Shown here: one piece after another, positions 23,482 through 32,305 of the stretch
How the letters are laid out: each line of letters begins with the position of its first letter
How positions within the stretch are numbered: position 1 is the first letter of the stretch
Position numbers and translations under genes: made by a program
Assembly: GCA_017501645.1 (NCBI GenBank)
Contig: JAFVWN010000065.1
Span: 17,807 to 81,806 of the forward strand
From: Clostridia bacterium
Lineage (GTDB): Bacteria > Bacillota > Clostridia > Christensenellales > UBA1242
DNA: 64,000 nucleotides
Direction: 5' to 3'
The notes under the pieces: generated by a model
Told to the model about the DNA's origin: nothing
Database searches by the model: none
What the model saw: only the letters and a program-made list of their open reading frames with translations

Positions 23482-26190
23482 TTATGCAAGTTGTGTATAA
23501 GTTACATCAATTACTTCAGTAGGTTCTACTGTTGCAGTTGTTGAACCGTTAATGAACCAAGCATAGCTTGAACCATAACTCGCAGTCTTACCCGCACCAA
23601 GAGTAAGTCTTATTAATTGACCACCTTGTTGTGTACGGACGAATGTGAAAGTGTCTTCATCTGCAACAATTTCAACATCTGTAGCCTTACAGCTAGAAAG
23701 ATTTAGAGTTTCAGCACTATTTGAGTTAAGAACACCAATAATAGCACCAATAGCTCTTACTCTCCAAGCATCAGTTGAATCAACAGACTCAGTCTTAAAG
23801 CCTGCAGTAATTTTTAAATCATTAACTGTTGAGTTAGTAATAGTTGTTTTTGCAATAGAAACATTTAAGAATGCATCTACATTTTCTGCACCACCAACAG
23901 GAGTTGAAATAGAGCCAATTAAACCACCAGCACTAAATACGCCAAGTTCTTCTGTTTCAAAGATTACTCTTTCGTCAGTGTAGTTGAAGTAAACTTCGCC
24001 TGAAACAACACAGTTATTAACAGTTAAACCAATTGAACTAACATCTCCTGTGTATCTTGCGATAAGACCACCAAAGAATGTTGCACCATACATCTTTGTT
24101 GTATCAACATCTTTGTTTGCATTAACAATTACATTGATGTTTTCCAAAACTGCACCAGCACTAGCTTCACAAACTGCACCTGCAACCATATAAGTTGTAG
24201 AGAAGTTCTTTTCTTCCTTAGTATAGTTATATGAAGTAATAGTTGCATTTACATCAACATTAGAAATTACAGCAGTGCCTACTTTGTAAGCAAAACCTGA
24301 CATATTGATTGAGTCTTTAATAGAAGCAACAACATCAAAGTTAGAAATTGTTGGGATAATGTTTGAAACCTTATCTGTCTTAGCAACGAAACCTGCTGCA
24401 TAAGTAGATTTTCTTGCATTTACAACATTAGCTCTGTCGTTAGCGTTAAGAATTAAAGCACCTGTAGCTTTGATTTCAACTTTAACAGAAGTCATATCAC
24501 TAGTTTCTACATCCACAAAACCAGTAATTACACCGGCATTATCGAATACGAAACCGGCAGACATATTAGCCTTAATTACAATATCAACAACAGGAGCATC
24601 AAATGCTTTTGTATAAGAAATTGCAGAACCTGCATTGTTTTGATGAACAAAACCTGCAACTGTGTTACCAGAAATAACACCAGAAACTGTAACATCTTTA
24701 ATAGTTAAACCAGTTTGAGCTGTACCTGTTTGCTCTTTACCAGCATTAACAACAGCACCAGCAATATCTCCACCAAGCATATAGACATCAATACCGGCAA
24801 CATCAACATTTTCAATTCTGCTGATAAAGCCGTTAGTATAACCTGCACTCTTGATTTCAATGTGTGCAGTGATACCACCAACAACTGTTGGAGTTTCAAG
24901 AGTATAATCAATAGAACTTCTAGCTGAAGTATCTACTACTTTGAAGCTCTTAACTTTGCTGTCAACAATTGCAGAGTTATAAGTTGCACCAGCAACACCA
25001 CCAACAAATGATTTATTGCTGTAAAGAGCAGTTGCTGTAAAATCAACTTCTACCCCACTAATAACTGTCATATCTGTTACTGTAACTTCGTGTTCACCAT
25101 AGATAGTACCCTTAGTAGAGTCTGCATATCCAACAACACCACCAATGTAAGAACCTTCAAGACCAACATGATTGTTAATAACATTTACATTAACAGCATA
25201 GTCACTAACTCTTACAAGGTTACCAGCACCAACAAGACCACCAATACCGTGTCTTGCACCACCAGTGTAGCTGAAACCATTAATTCTTGAAACAACACTA
25301 GCTTTCTTAGTAACTGTTCCGTCTTCAGCAGTTTCAATAGCACCAGAAATTGTTGTGTTATAAGCATTACCAACTAAAGCACCAATAGAAACTCTCTTAA
25401 CTACATCATAAACATCAGTTTCTGGAGCATCAGCAGATGCAAATTGTTCATAAACTTCTGCACCAACAGAAATTTTTGCATTTGCAATGCTTAAATTCTT
25501 AATTGTTGCAAAACTTGTGTTTCCAAAGAAACCAAGGTCAAGATAAGCGTTTTTAGAACCATCCTTAGTAACAACTGTTAAAAACTCTTCATAGTTTTCC
25601 ATATCAACATCAATTGTTAAACCTTTAACAGTGTGGCCGTTACCATCAAATGTACCAGAATAACCAGTATCTTCGTGACCACCAATTGGCTTCCAGTTGT
25701 AAGCTGAAATATCAACATCAGCAACGAGCTTTGTATAAGCAGGAGTATCTTGATTTAGAGCATTAGCAATATCAGCAAACTCTTTTAAGTGCTCTGCACT
25801 TGCAATGATATATGCATCATCAGCAGAAGTACCTTCTCCTTGCTTATAAACTTTTATAATATAAGTTGTAGTTTTTCTCTTTGAATTTTTAACTACAGCA
25901 GTAAGGCCACCATTAACATCACCAGCAGTATATTTACCAGTTAATTGGTCATATACAAGTGGAGACTCAGCAGTGTCCGCATCAAGAGTAACTGTTAGGT
26001 TACCATCTGCAGTGCTATAGCCATCAAGTACAGAAACAGCATCACCTGTTCTGTATGCCATACTAATAGTAATATTAGTAGGATCAGGAACTTTATTGCC
26101 AACAACAACACTTACGATAGTGTAAATACCTAAAGATAAAGTAGCAACAAGTCCAATAATAAGAGATGAAATTAAACCCTTTTTAGACAT
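23482..26190 (-). CDS. Large exported beta-helix (GLUG-like) repeat protein
   Basis: The 902-aa protein has an N-terminal signal/anchor (SKKGLISSLIIGLVATLSLG..., ~3-30) and a Cadherin-like/BIG start. A long array follows with the pattern of pectate-lyase-like or GLUG repeats: YSGTFDGNGHTVKGLTI, LGFFGNTSFATIKNLSI, IGALVGNAYNTTISG, GGVVGYADS, FVGGVAGATYN. Such proteins form extended solenoids on the cell surface. There is no obvious sortase or anchoring motif at the C-terminus (ends VEPTEVIDVTYTQLA). AGGAGG precedes the ATG, near an ATGCATATGCAT palindrome. Confidence 0.82.
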   Translation of the reverse strand: MSKKGLISSLIIGLVATLSLGIYTIVSVVVGNKVPDPTNITISMAYRTGDAVSVLDGYSTADGNLTVTLDADTAESPLVYDQLTGKYTAGDVNGGLTAVVKNSKRKTTTYIIKVYKQGEGTSADDAYIIASAEHLKEFADIANALNQDTPAYTKLVADVDISAYNWKPIGGHEDTGYSGTFDGNGHTVKGLTIDVDMENYEEFLTVVTKDGSKNAYLDLGFFGNTSFATIKNLSIANAKISVGAEVYEQFASADAPETDVYDVVKRVSIGALVGNAYNTTISGAIETAEDGTVTKKASVVSRINGFSYTGGARHGIGGLVGAGNLVRVSDYAVNVNVINNHVGLEGSYIGGVVGYADSTKGTIYGEHEVTVTDMTVISGVEVDFTATALYSNKSFVGGVAGATYNSAIVDSKVKSFKVVDTSARSSIDYTLETPTVVGGITAHIEIKSAGYTNGFISRIENVDVAGIDVYMLGGDIAGAVVNAGKEQTGTAQTGLTIKDVTVSGVISGNTVAGFVHQNNAGSAISYTKAFDAPVVDIVIKANMSAGFVFDNAGVITGFVDVETSDMTSVKVEIKATGALILNANDRANVVNARKSTYAAGFVAKTDKVSNIIPTISNFDVVASIKDSINMSGFAYKVGTAVISNVDVNATITSYNYTKEEKNFSTTYMVAGAVCEASAGAVLENINVIVNANKDVDTTKMYGATFFGGLIARYTGDVSSIGLTVNNCVVSGEVYFNYTDERVIFETEELGVFSAGGLIGSISTPVGGAENVDAFLNVSIAKTTITNSTVNDLKITAGFKTESVDSTDAWRVRAIGAIIGVLNSNSAETLNLSSCKATDVEIVADEDTFTFVRTQQGGQLIRLTLGAGKTASYGSSYAWFINGSTTATVEPTEVIDVTYTQLA

Positions 26191-26282
26191 AATATTCCTC
26201 CTATATATGCATATGCATATTTAAGTTAGTAAAAGTATATCGTAGATAAGGCTTAAAGTCAATACCCATTTTTAAAGAAAAT

Positions 26283-26324
26283 CAAAAAAAGAGCCATTTT
26301 TTTAATAAAAAATAGCCCTTTTTG
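26283..26324 (-). terminator. Terminator after the lipoprotein gene
   Basis: GGGCTATTTTTT / AAAAAAATGGCTC imperfect stem, flanked by T-runs on both strands. Confidence 0.7.
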
Positions 26325-26362
26325 CACTTTTTATGAAGTTTTTTACACCTTTTTCTAGGTTT

Positions 26363-27355
26363 CTAGTATAAAAACTGCACAACTATAGTTGTTTGTATTC
26401 TTACAAGAGAACCAGTATCATCTGTTGTCTTAGAGCGAAGCGTAAGCACTACACTCGCCTTATCATCTTCGTCAAGTTCAATGTTTGTTTCATCTTTTAA
26501 CTTAAGATAAACACCATCGGCCTTTTCAACAATCTCAAACAAATTATCATTTGAAATCATCACATCAAAATCGGTTAATTCAATCAAGAAATCTCTTGAT
26601 GAGAAATATCTTACAGATATTTTCTCTTCTAAAGCAGTACCACTCTCAATTTGAACGGTTTGTGTTAATCCGTCTTTTAAAACAAACAAGTTTCCAAATG
26701 TTGCAAAACTGCTTTCAATAGAGTCAACAACCTTAAGACCAATACTGTCGCTTAGACCTATCATCTCATCTCCTGCAGAATTAAAAATACTTACAGCAAT
26801 TGTTGCCTCTCCACTTCTTCCAGTAGAACGAACAGCAAGACTCGACTCATCTAAAATCTCTATAACACTTGGATTTGAACTTGTCATTTTATAAACAAAT
26901 TCACCATTTTCACAAGACCTATCCCCAGCCTTAAAAGTTCCCTTAAGGTCTAGATATTTTACAAGCCCCGCATTAATGATGCCTTCATTTGCTCCAAGGT
27001 CAACTTTTGTTGGATATTCTTTTAATCTAACCTCACAAGAATCTTCCAAAGAGTTAAGTTTAGCTTTTACAATAATTGATGTAAAGTTTGAATCTGTAAC
27101 TTTGATTGCACCACGCCTAAATTCAAAGCTGTCTTCCAATGTATAGTCTGCTTCAAGTTCATATGATATATAATCTCTTCCAGCTGTTGAAGGATAAACT
27201 TTATAATCAAGAAAGGTACTCACTCCATAGTCAACATAAAAAACATCACGCACAAACTCTATGCCTGAAGGTTGTCCCCCTCCTTGTATACCACAACCTG
27301 TGAATAAAAGAAGGCTTGCTATGCACACTGATAATAAGCTTAAAATCTTTTTCAT
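26363..27355 (-). CDS. Lipoprotein with Ig-like regions
   Basis: The 330-aa product has a lipoprotein signal (MKKILSLLSVCIASLLL-FTGC, lipobox Cys ~21). A beta-rich ectodomain follows that resembles bacterial Ig-like domains (DVFYVDYGVSTFLDYKVYPS near the start; SSNPSVIEILDESSLAVRST in the middle). It would be attached to the outer face of the membrane. Together with the 424-aa Ig-like protein and the 902-aa solenoid it makes a run of surface structural proteins. Function unknown. Confidence 0.78.
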   Translation of the reverse strand: MKKILSLLSVCIASLLLFTGCGIQGGGQPSGIEFVRDVFYVDYGVSTFLDYKVYPSTAGRDYISYELEADYTLEDSFEFRRGAIKVTDSNFTSIIVKAKLNSLEDSCEVRLKEYPTKVDLGANEGIINAGLVKYLDLKGTFKAGDRSCENGEFVYKMTSSNPSVIEILDESSLAVRSTGRSGEATIAVSIFNSAGDEMIGLSDSIGLKVVDSIESSFATFGNLFVLKDGLTQTVQIESGTALEEKISVRYFSSRDFLIELTDFDVMISNDNLFEIVEKADGVYLKLKDETNIELDEDDKASVVLTLRSKTTDDTGSLVRIQTTIVVQFLY

Positions 27356-27495
27356 TATACCCGCCTATTTCTATTATGTATTAATTATAAACATTTTAGT
27401 CTTCAGTTGTCAAACATAATAAAGCATAGTTTTTTATAAATCTTACTTGCAATTGTGTTTTTTTATGTGTACAATTATAAAAATTGGAGCAAATT

Positions 27496-28245
27496 ATGGA
27501 AAATAAACGATTAAAACAGAAAATTATCAAAAATATGATAAGAGCTATTAAAGAGTATAATATGATTGAAGAAGGAGACACTATTGCCGTTGGGGTCTCT
27601 GGAGGAAAAGACAGCCTTGTGCTTCTTGACTGCCTTGCAACCATTAAAAGTTACAAAAAAGTCAACTTCAATATTATCGCAATAACTATCAACCAAGGAT
27701 TTCCTGCTGGTAGTTTTGATAAGGTTCAAGAACTTACTCAAAAACTAGATATTCCTTATCATATTTACGATACTGATATTTTTGAAATTATTTTTAATGT
27801 TAGAAAAGAAAAAAATCCTTGCAGTTTATGTGCAAAAATGAGAAGGGGTGCTCTTTGTGATAAAGCAAAAGAACTAGGAGCAAACAAAATTGCACTTGGC
27901 CACCACGCGGACGATATGGTCGAAACTTTTTTAATGAGTTTCATATACGAGGGCAGGCTTTCAACATTTATGCCAGTAACCCATATGAGCAGGTCTGGAA
28001 TCACTGCAATTCGCCCAATGATGCTTGTGAGCGAAAAAGATATTGCTTGTTATAGTAGAGACCTACCAATTGTTCACAACCCTTGCCCTGCCGACAAGCA
28101 CACAACAAGAGAATATGTAAAAGATATTTTGAAAGGAATAAAATCTTCAGTTAAAATAAGTGAAGCAAATATGTTAAACGCCTTAACCCACCCTGAAAGA
28201 TACAACCTTTTGGACAAAATGAAAGATTCTTCACAAGAAGATTAA
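27496..28245 (+). CDS. TtcA-like PP-loop ATPase (tRNA thiolation)
   Basis: The 249-aa protein has the PP-loop AVGVSGGKDSLVLL, a CSLC motif (NPCSLCAKMRRGAL), LGHHADDMVETFLMSF, and a late HNPCPADK. These match the TtcA/TtuA family, which activates tRNA by adenylation for 2-thiolation, often with an Fe-S cluster held by the CxxC and a later Cys. The start ATG 27496 follows GGAG by eight bases. It is divergent from the lipoprotein gene. Whether the target is C32 or another position cannot be read here. Confidence 0.85.
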   Translation: MENKRLKQKIIKNMIRAIKEYNMIEEGDTIAVGVSGGKDSLVLLDCLATIKSYKKVNFNIIAITINQGFPAGSFDKVQELTQKLDIPYHIYDTDIFEIIFNVRKEKNPCSLCAKMRRGALCDKAKELGANKIALGHHADDMVETFLMSFIYEGRLSTFMPVTHMSRSGITAIRPMMLVSEKDIACYSRDLPIVHNPCPADKHTTREYVKDILKGIKSSVKISEANMLNALTHPERYNLLDKMKDSSQED

Positions 28246-28261
28246 ATTGATTTTTTCTTTT

Positions 28262-28335
28262 ATTATGAAACCTTACAATTTTAGTTTCTACAAAAACAAA
28301 AAAAAAGTTTCGCCTTCATTCATAATTCTTCATTA
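28262..28335. repeat. Decayed copy of the dispersed hairpin/heptad repeat
   Basis: GAAACCTTACAATTTTAGTTTCTAC aligns as a decayed form of the GAAAAGC..GCTTTTAGTTCCTAC module; the later part keeps AAGTTTCGCCTTCATTC and ends in ATTCTTC. Hairpin arms are broken, unlike the copies next to surface genes. Confidence 0.65.
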
Positions 28336-28366
28336 AAAAAGAGAGACAAAATGTCTCTCTTTTTCT
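28334..28366 (-). terminator. Bidirectional terminator between ttcA-like gene and pyk
   Basis: AAAAAGAGAGACA / TGTCTCTCTTTTT stem with T-runs on both strands. Confidence 0.85.
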
Positions 28367-29771
28367 ATACCATATCTACTAAAATCATATTTGAGCCAAC
28401 ACCGCCAGCTGTCGTTGATGCCATTTGCACAATCAAGTCGCCTTTTTTAACAATCTTATGCTCGTGAGCTTTTTGCTTTGCCCCAGCAATTAAGCTATCG
28501 GTATCACTATAAGTTTTATCCATAACCGGAGTTACGCCCCAACTTAAAGATAATTGATAATAAGTCTTTACATTTGGAGTACAAGCAACAATCTCACAAC
28601 TAGGTCTACACCTACTTACACTTCTTGCACTGAAACCAGACGCTGTTGCAACAACTATTGCTTTTGCGTGAAGAGCTTTTGATAACTCGCAAGCAGCATA
28701 ACCAATACTTGCACTAACATTATTATTGTAACCAAAATTATGGATTTCATCATAATTTATAGTTCTTTCACACTCAAGAGCAATTTTTGCCATTGTTTCT
28801 ACACTAAGAACAGGATATTCTCCCGCAGATGTCTCTCCTGAAAGCATAACAGCACTTGTCCCATCCAGAACAGCATTTGCAATATCGCTAATTTCTGCAC
28901 GAGTCGGTCTTACATTATGAATCATACTTTCAAGCATTTCAGTTGCTGTAATAACCATTTTCCCAGCGCCAACACATCTTGAAATGAGTTGCTTTTGAAT
29001 ATACGGAATCTTTTCAAACTCAACTTCAACACCAAGGTCACCACGAGCAACCATCACACCGTCCGCCACCGCAATAATCTCATCCATATTTGAAACACCT
29101 TTACGGCTTTCAATTTTTGCGATAACCAAGGCTTCTTTTTCATAACCGTTCTTTTTCAAAAACTTTTTAAACTCTAAAACATCACTCGCACAACCAACAA
29201 AAGAAGCAGAGAAAATATCAGCCCCCTCTTCTATTCCAAAAAGAATGTCTTTTTTGTCCCCATCACTTAAATAGTTAAGATTCAAATCAACCCCAGGGAT
29301 ATTGATACTCTTATTGTTGCTAAGTTTACCACCAACCAAAATTTTACACAAAACTTCAGTTCCTTGAACGCCTTCCACTTCAAGCTTGATAAGACCATCA
29401 TTCAAAAGAATAATATCACCTTTCTTTACTAACTTATTGAAAGAAGCAAGTGTTACCGACACTCCTTGTTCATTACCAATAACATTACGAGTTGTTAAAA
29501 TAAATCTATCACCTTTTTTAATGTTAACAAATCCATTTTGAAATTGTCTTATTCTAATTTCAGGGCCTCTTGTATCAATCATAATTGCAACAGGTTTATT
29601 AAGTTCTTCTCTCGCCTCTTTTAAAAGACTAATCAATTGATGATGAGATTCGTGAGTTCCGTGACTCATATTAAATCTTGCAACATTCATTCCCGCAAGA
29701 ATCATTTGCTTAATTACGCTTTTACTAGCCGAAGATGGGCCAAGGGTACATACAATTTTAGTTCTTCTCAT
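28365..29771 (-). CDS. pyk: Pyruvate kinase
   Basis: The 468-aa enzyme makes pyruvate and ATP from phosphoenolpyruvate. Motifs: MRRTKIVCTLGPSS, GMNVARFNMSHG, AIMIDTRGPEIR, VIAKIESRKGVSN, GVMVARGDLGVEVEFE, ITATEMLESMI, RPTRAEISDIANAVLDG and SAVMLSGETSAGEYP. The C-terminal domain is present (ending QMASTTAGGVGSNMI); the extra PEP-utiliser domain found in some Firmicutes is absent. GGAG precedes the ATG and the promoter is near consensus. Confidence 0.96.
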   Translation of the reverse strand: MRRTKIVCTLGPSSASKSVIKQMILAGMNVARFNMSHGTHESHHQLISLLKEAREELNKPVAIMIDTRGPEIRIRQFQNGFVNIKKGDRFILTTRNVIGNEQGVSVTLASFNKLVKKGDIILLNDGLIKLEVEGVQGTEVLCKILVGGKLSNNKSINIPGVDLNLNYLSDGDKKDILFGIEEGADIFSASFVGCASDVLEFKKFLKKNGYEKEALVIAKIESRKGVSNMDEIIAVADGVMVARGDLGVEVEFEKIPYIQKQLISRCVGAGKMVITATEMLESMIHNVRPTRAEISDIANAVLDGTSAVMLSGETSAGEYPVLSVETMAKIALECERTINYDEIHNFGYNNNVSASIGYAACELSKALHAKAIVVATASGFSARSVSRCRPSCEIVACTPNVKTYYQLSLSWGVTPVMDKTYSDTDSLIAGAKQKAHEHKIVKKGDLIVQMASTTAGGVGSNMILVDMV

Positions 29772-29810
29772 AATAACTCCATTAATATTCTATGAAATAT
29801 CTATAATAGA

Positions 29811-29839
29811 ATTATACACATATTTTTTCATAAAGTAAA
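29811..29839 (-). promoter_or_regulatory. Promoter of pyk
   Basis: TTTACT (29834-29839), 17-bp spacer, TATAAT (29811-29816). Confidence 0.75.
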
Positions 29840-29842
29840 ACA

Positions 29843-29873
29843 AAAAAGCACATCAGTTTATGTGCTTTTTAAA
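29843..29873 (-). terminator. Terminator after the M23 peptidase gene
   Basis: AAAAAGCACAT / ATGTGCTTTTT stem with loop AAACTG and T-run. Confidence 0.85.
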
Positions 29874-29875
29874 AA

Positions 29876-30490
29876 TTATTTACCTTCTTCAGCAAAATAT
29901 GGTGTTGGGTCAACAAGTTTGTCCCCTTCATAAAGTTCAAAATGTAGATGAGTGCCGTCTGCCTTTTCTGTTAAGTTCGAACCAACAGTTCCTATTTCTT
30001 GACCTTTCTTTACCGTATCTCCCTCACTCACAAGAGCTTCATCACTAAGACACTTATACACACTTTTAAGATTTTTTGAATGACTTATAGTTATAATTAG
30101 TCCATCCATCATTGAATGTTCTATCTTTTCAACCTTGCCATCATAAACAGCAAGCACTTTTGTACCCTCACTTGCTTTGTAGTCAACAGCTTGGTGAGTT
30201 TGCCAAATCCCAGTAGTATTATCCTCAAGAAGATGGTCTTCTGCATACTCTTTTGCAATTTCGCCATCTTTAATAGGACTTACAAACATAATAACCTCAT
30301 CATTAACCGTTGGAACTGTCGGGATGATGTCTTCTTGATTAACAGTCTTACCCCCTTCTTCATTCACATAGTTTATTGCAGTAAAACTTATTAATGTTAA
30401 TGCTAAAACAACACACACAGAAACCGCAAGTGCATATGAATTTCTTTTGAAAAAATGCTTAATTTTTCTTATAAAATTGTTTCCTCTCAT
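29876..30490 (-). CDS. Membrane-anchored M23 peptidase (SpoIIQ-like)
   Basis: The ~204-aa protein has a short cytoplasmic end, a membrane helix (YALAVSVCVVLALTLISFTAI, ~18-38) and an extracellular LytM/M23 domain. Zn ligands are visible as TGIWQTHQAVDYKA (HxxxD) and GTHLHFEL (HxH). Such enzymes cut peptidoglycan cross-links; SpoIIQ-type members act in sporulation, where one ligand is often missing. Here the ligands look intact. ATG 30490 is chosen for GGAGG upstream. Preceded by an exported 146-aa protein on the same strand. Confidence 0.85.
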   Translation of the reverse strand: MRGNNFIRKIKHFFKRNSYALAVSVCVVLALTLISFTAINYVNEEGGKTVNQEDIIPTVPTVNDEVIMFVSPIKDGEIAKEYAEDHLLEDNTTGIWQTHQAVDYKASEGTKVLAVYDGKVEKIEHSMMDGLIITISHSKNLKSVYKCLSDEALVSEGDTVKKGQEIGTVGSNLTEKADGTHLHFELYEGDKLVDPTPYFAEEGK

Positions 30491-30546
30491 AAAAACCTCC
30501 ATTACTAATTCGAATATTTACATTTTTGCAAATTTTATACATTTTT

Positions 30547-30987
30547 TTAATAACTACCATAAATTATTGGAGTCCCAATAACTATTTTTTCTCCATCAGC
30601 AACCATTTGAACATTAGCCCTCCTCCCTTTTATTCTGTAACTTAAAAGAGTAGACACTCCTTCAACAACACTTTTATTTTCAACCTCATACTTATTAAGA
30701 ATAACTAGCCCCATTTTTTGAGCAAGTTCATTCATTTTTTGTTTTCCACCAAAAACCATTAAACATTCTCCAACAACTTCACCTTTTGATGTATACTTTA
30801 ATAAATTTTTCGCCTCAAAATTTTCAACAACAAACCCCAAATCGCTTTCCGCATATGTAATCTCACTCTTTGACGCTTTTATTTTATTAGTTTCTCCTAA
30901 AAACACACCCCTAACATCTCCAGATGAAAGACCTAAACAAACAACCATAAATAACACAGGTAAAACAATCAACAAAAATCTTTTCAT
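30547..30987 (-). CDS. Exported protein of unknown function
   Basis: The 146-aa protein has a signal peptide (MKRFLLIVLPVLFMVVCLGL) and a small alpha/beta domain (SKGEVVGECLMVFGGKQKMN, then MGLVILNKYEVENKSV, ending EKIVIGTPIIYGSY). It precedes the SpoIIQ-like gene; in Bacillus ywmB is near spoIID/spoIIQ, so a YwmB-like role is possible, but I did not confirm the family. The ATG directly follows the T-run of the previous gene's terminator, and the GAGGATG sequence lies in that hairpin. Confidence 0.6.
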   Translation of the reverse strand: MKRFLLIVLPVLFMVVCLGLSSGDVRGVFLGETNKIKASKSEITYAESDLGFVVENFEAKNLLKYTSKGEVVGECLMVFGGKQKMNELAQKMGLVILNKYEVENKSVVEGVSTLLSYRIKGRRANVQMVADGEKIVIGTPIIYGSY

Positions 30988-31019
30988 AAAAAAATCATCC
31001 TCTTAGGAAGATGATTGAC
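30988..31019 (-). terminator. Terminator abutting the next start codon
   Basis: AATCATCTTCC / GAGGATGATT imperfect stem (one mismatch) followed by seven T and then the ATG of the 146-aa gene. It ends the 31033-32247 gene. Confidence 0.65.
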
Positions 31020-31032
31020 ATTTATATATTTT

Positions 31033-32247
31033 TTATTCATTTAATAATTTATCCATAAAACCAAACCCAGCAATCAAATGTAATGTCGTTGGAGAAGCAA
31101 ATAAACAAGGTGTAAGAGCAAAACTTTTTTGCACCCTATATGCATCAAATTTATACTTTTTTAAAACATTAACAGGATGGTTTATCGTAGATGTTACGAA
31201 AAATATCTTATTTAAACATTTTTTCAGCACTGTTTTTATATATGGAATATAATTATTTGCAACTTTAGTTATTTCTTTATTATCAATAATTAGGCTGGCT
31301 CCGTCTATTCTTCTTAAAGCTTCTGTTGGCGAAATTTTTAAAAGTTTTGAAACTGCATCTATATGCTTATTGACATTTACCTCTCTTCCAAAAGTATAAT
31401 TATCAAAAAATGAAGTATACGAATTAACATTAAGCTTTAATGCTATTGTATACAATTCTAGAAAGTCCGCACTCACACATTGAGACTGCATAAGTGATGC
31501 AAGTTGATAATCACCTCCGCAAAAACCTCTTGTTTGATTGTAAAAACTCATTGCCTGCCCCAAACGAATAAGCACCCAAGTATTAGTTCTCCACTTTTGA
31601 ATTTTTGTTTGAGGCTTTTTATTTACATAGTTACTAAGAGTTTGTTTCAAAAAGTTTTTCATTCTTTGGCAAATAGTCTTTTTAAAAACCATTTCTGCAA
31701 CAATATCATCAAATAAAGAAATATACTTCCCTGTTATATAATAAGTTTGCAAATTAACAAAATCTGTTTTTTGCTCGAACACATAGATTTCTATTGGGCA
31801 TTCTGTTACATAAATATTAAACAGAACCCCATCAAACAATCTTGCGAATTTAGAAAAGGTTATGTCAATAAAATTATCAAAAGCAACAACTATAAGCTGA
31901 CAACCAAGCGAAAAACTATAATATTTACAAATACTCACAAGTTCTTCCCCACCAACAGCAACAACCAATTCTTGCCCATAGTCTTGTAAAGTTTCCGCAA
32001 TGCAAATTTTTGCTTTTTCATTGATTATTACTTTGTTGATTTCTTTATGTTGCATTTTTACTTTTTGTAATATATTTCCTAAAAACGCATAATCATTATC
32101 CGCCACAATAAGAATTTTATTATGCTTTCCAAAGCATAAACTGTCAATCAATTTTTCTTCTGCGTTTTTTCCAACAATAATTTTTTGCGTTTGCAAATAA
32201 TGCTCCTCTTCGCAATCACACATCATTTTTTCTTGCTCATAATTTTC
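31033..32247 (-). CDS. Degenerate iron-alcohol-dehydrogenase-like protein
   Basis: About 404 aa. The N-terminal half has the shape of the iron-containing/glycerol dehydrogenase superfamily: QTQKIIVGKNAEEKLIDSL, NKILIVADNDYAFLGNIL, ELVVAVGGEELVSICKYYSF (where active members have GGGS..D..K), then QLIVVAFDN. The PT-metal region and the usual His ligands are not visible, so it may be catalytically dead or changed. It could equally be a distant relative with a new role. Start uncertain: ATG 32247 has no Shine-Dalgarno site; an upstream ATG lies within a terminator hairpin. Confidence 0.5.
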   Translation of the reverse strand, partial: ENYEQEKMMCDCEEEHYLQTQKIIVGKNAEEKLIDSLCFGKHNKILIVADNDYAFLGNILQKVKMQHKEINKVIINEKAKICIAETLQDYGQELVVAVGGEELVSICKYYSFSLGCQLIVVAFDNFIDITFSKFARLFDGVLFNIYVTECPIEIYVFEQKTDFVNLQTYYITGKYISLFDDIVAEMVFKKTICQRMKNFLKQTLSNYVNKKPQTKIQKWRTNTWVLIRLGQAMSFYNQTRGFCGGDYQLASLMQSQCVSADFLELYTIALKLNVNSYTSFFDNYTFGREVNVNKHIDAVSKLLKISPTEALRRIDGASLIIDNKEITKVANNYIPYIKTVLKKCLNKIFFVTSTINHPVNVLKKYKFDAYRVQKSFALTPCLFASPTTLHLIAGFGFMDKLLNE

Positions 32248-32252
32248 CATAA

Positions 32253-32294
32253 CAAAAAAATAGCACATAAATATATCTTATATCTATGTGCTAT
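32253..32294 (-). terminator. Terminator after the flippase-like gene
   Basis: AGCACATAGATAT / ATATTTATGTGCT imperfect stem followed by seven T; the next gene's ATG (32247) is a few bases later. Confidence 0.7.
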
Positions 32295-32305
32295 ATATCG
32301 AATAA

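Noticed and set aside
24705..25290. Several plus- and minus-strand ORFs of 60-90 codons inside the 902-aa protein gene
   Set aside because: Shadows of the real gene: no ribosome sites, and low-complexity Thr/Ser/Asn translations that mirror the real frame.
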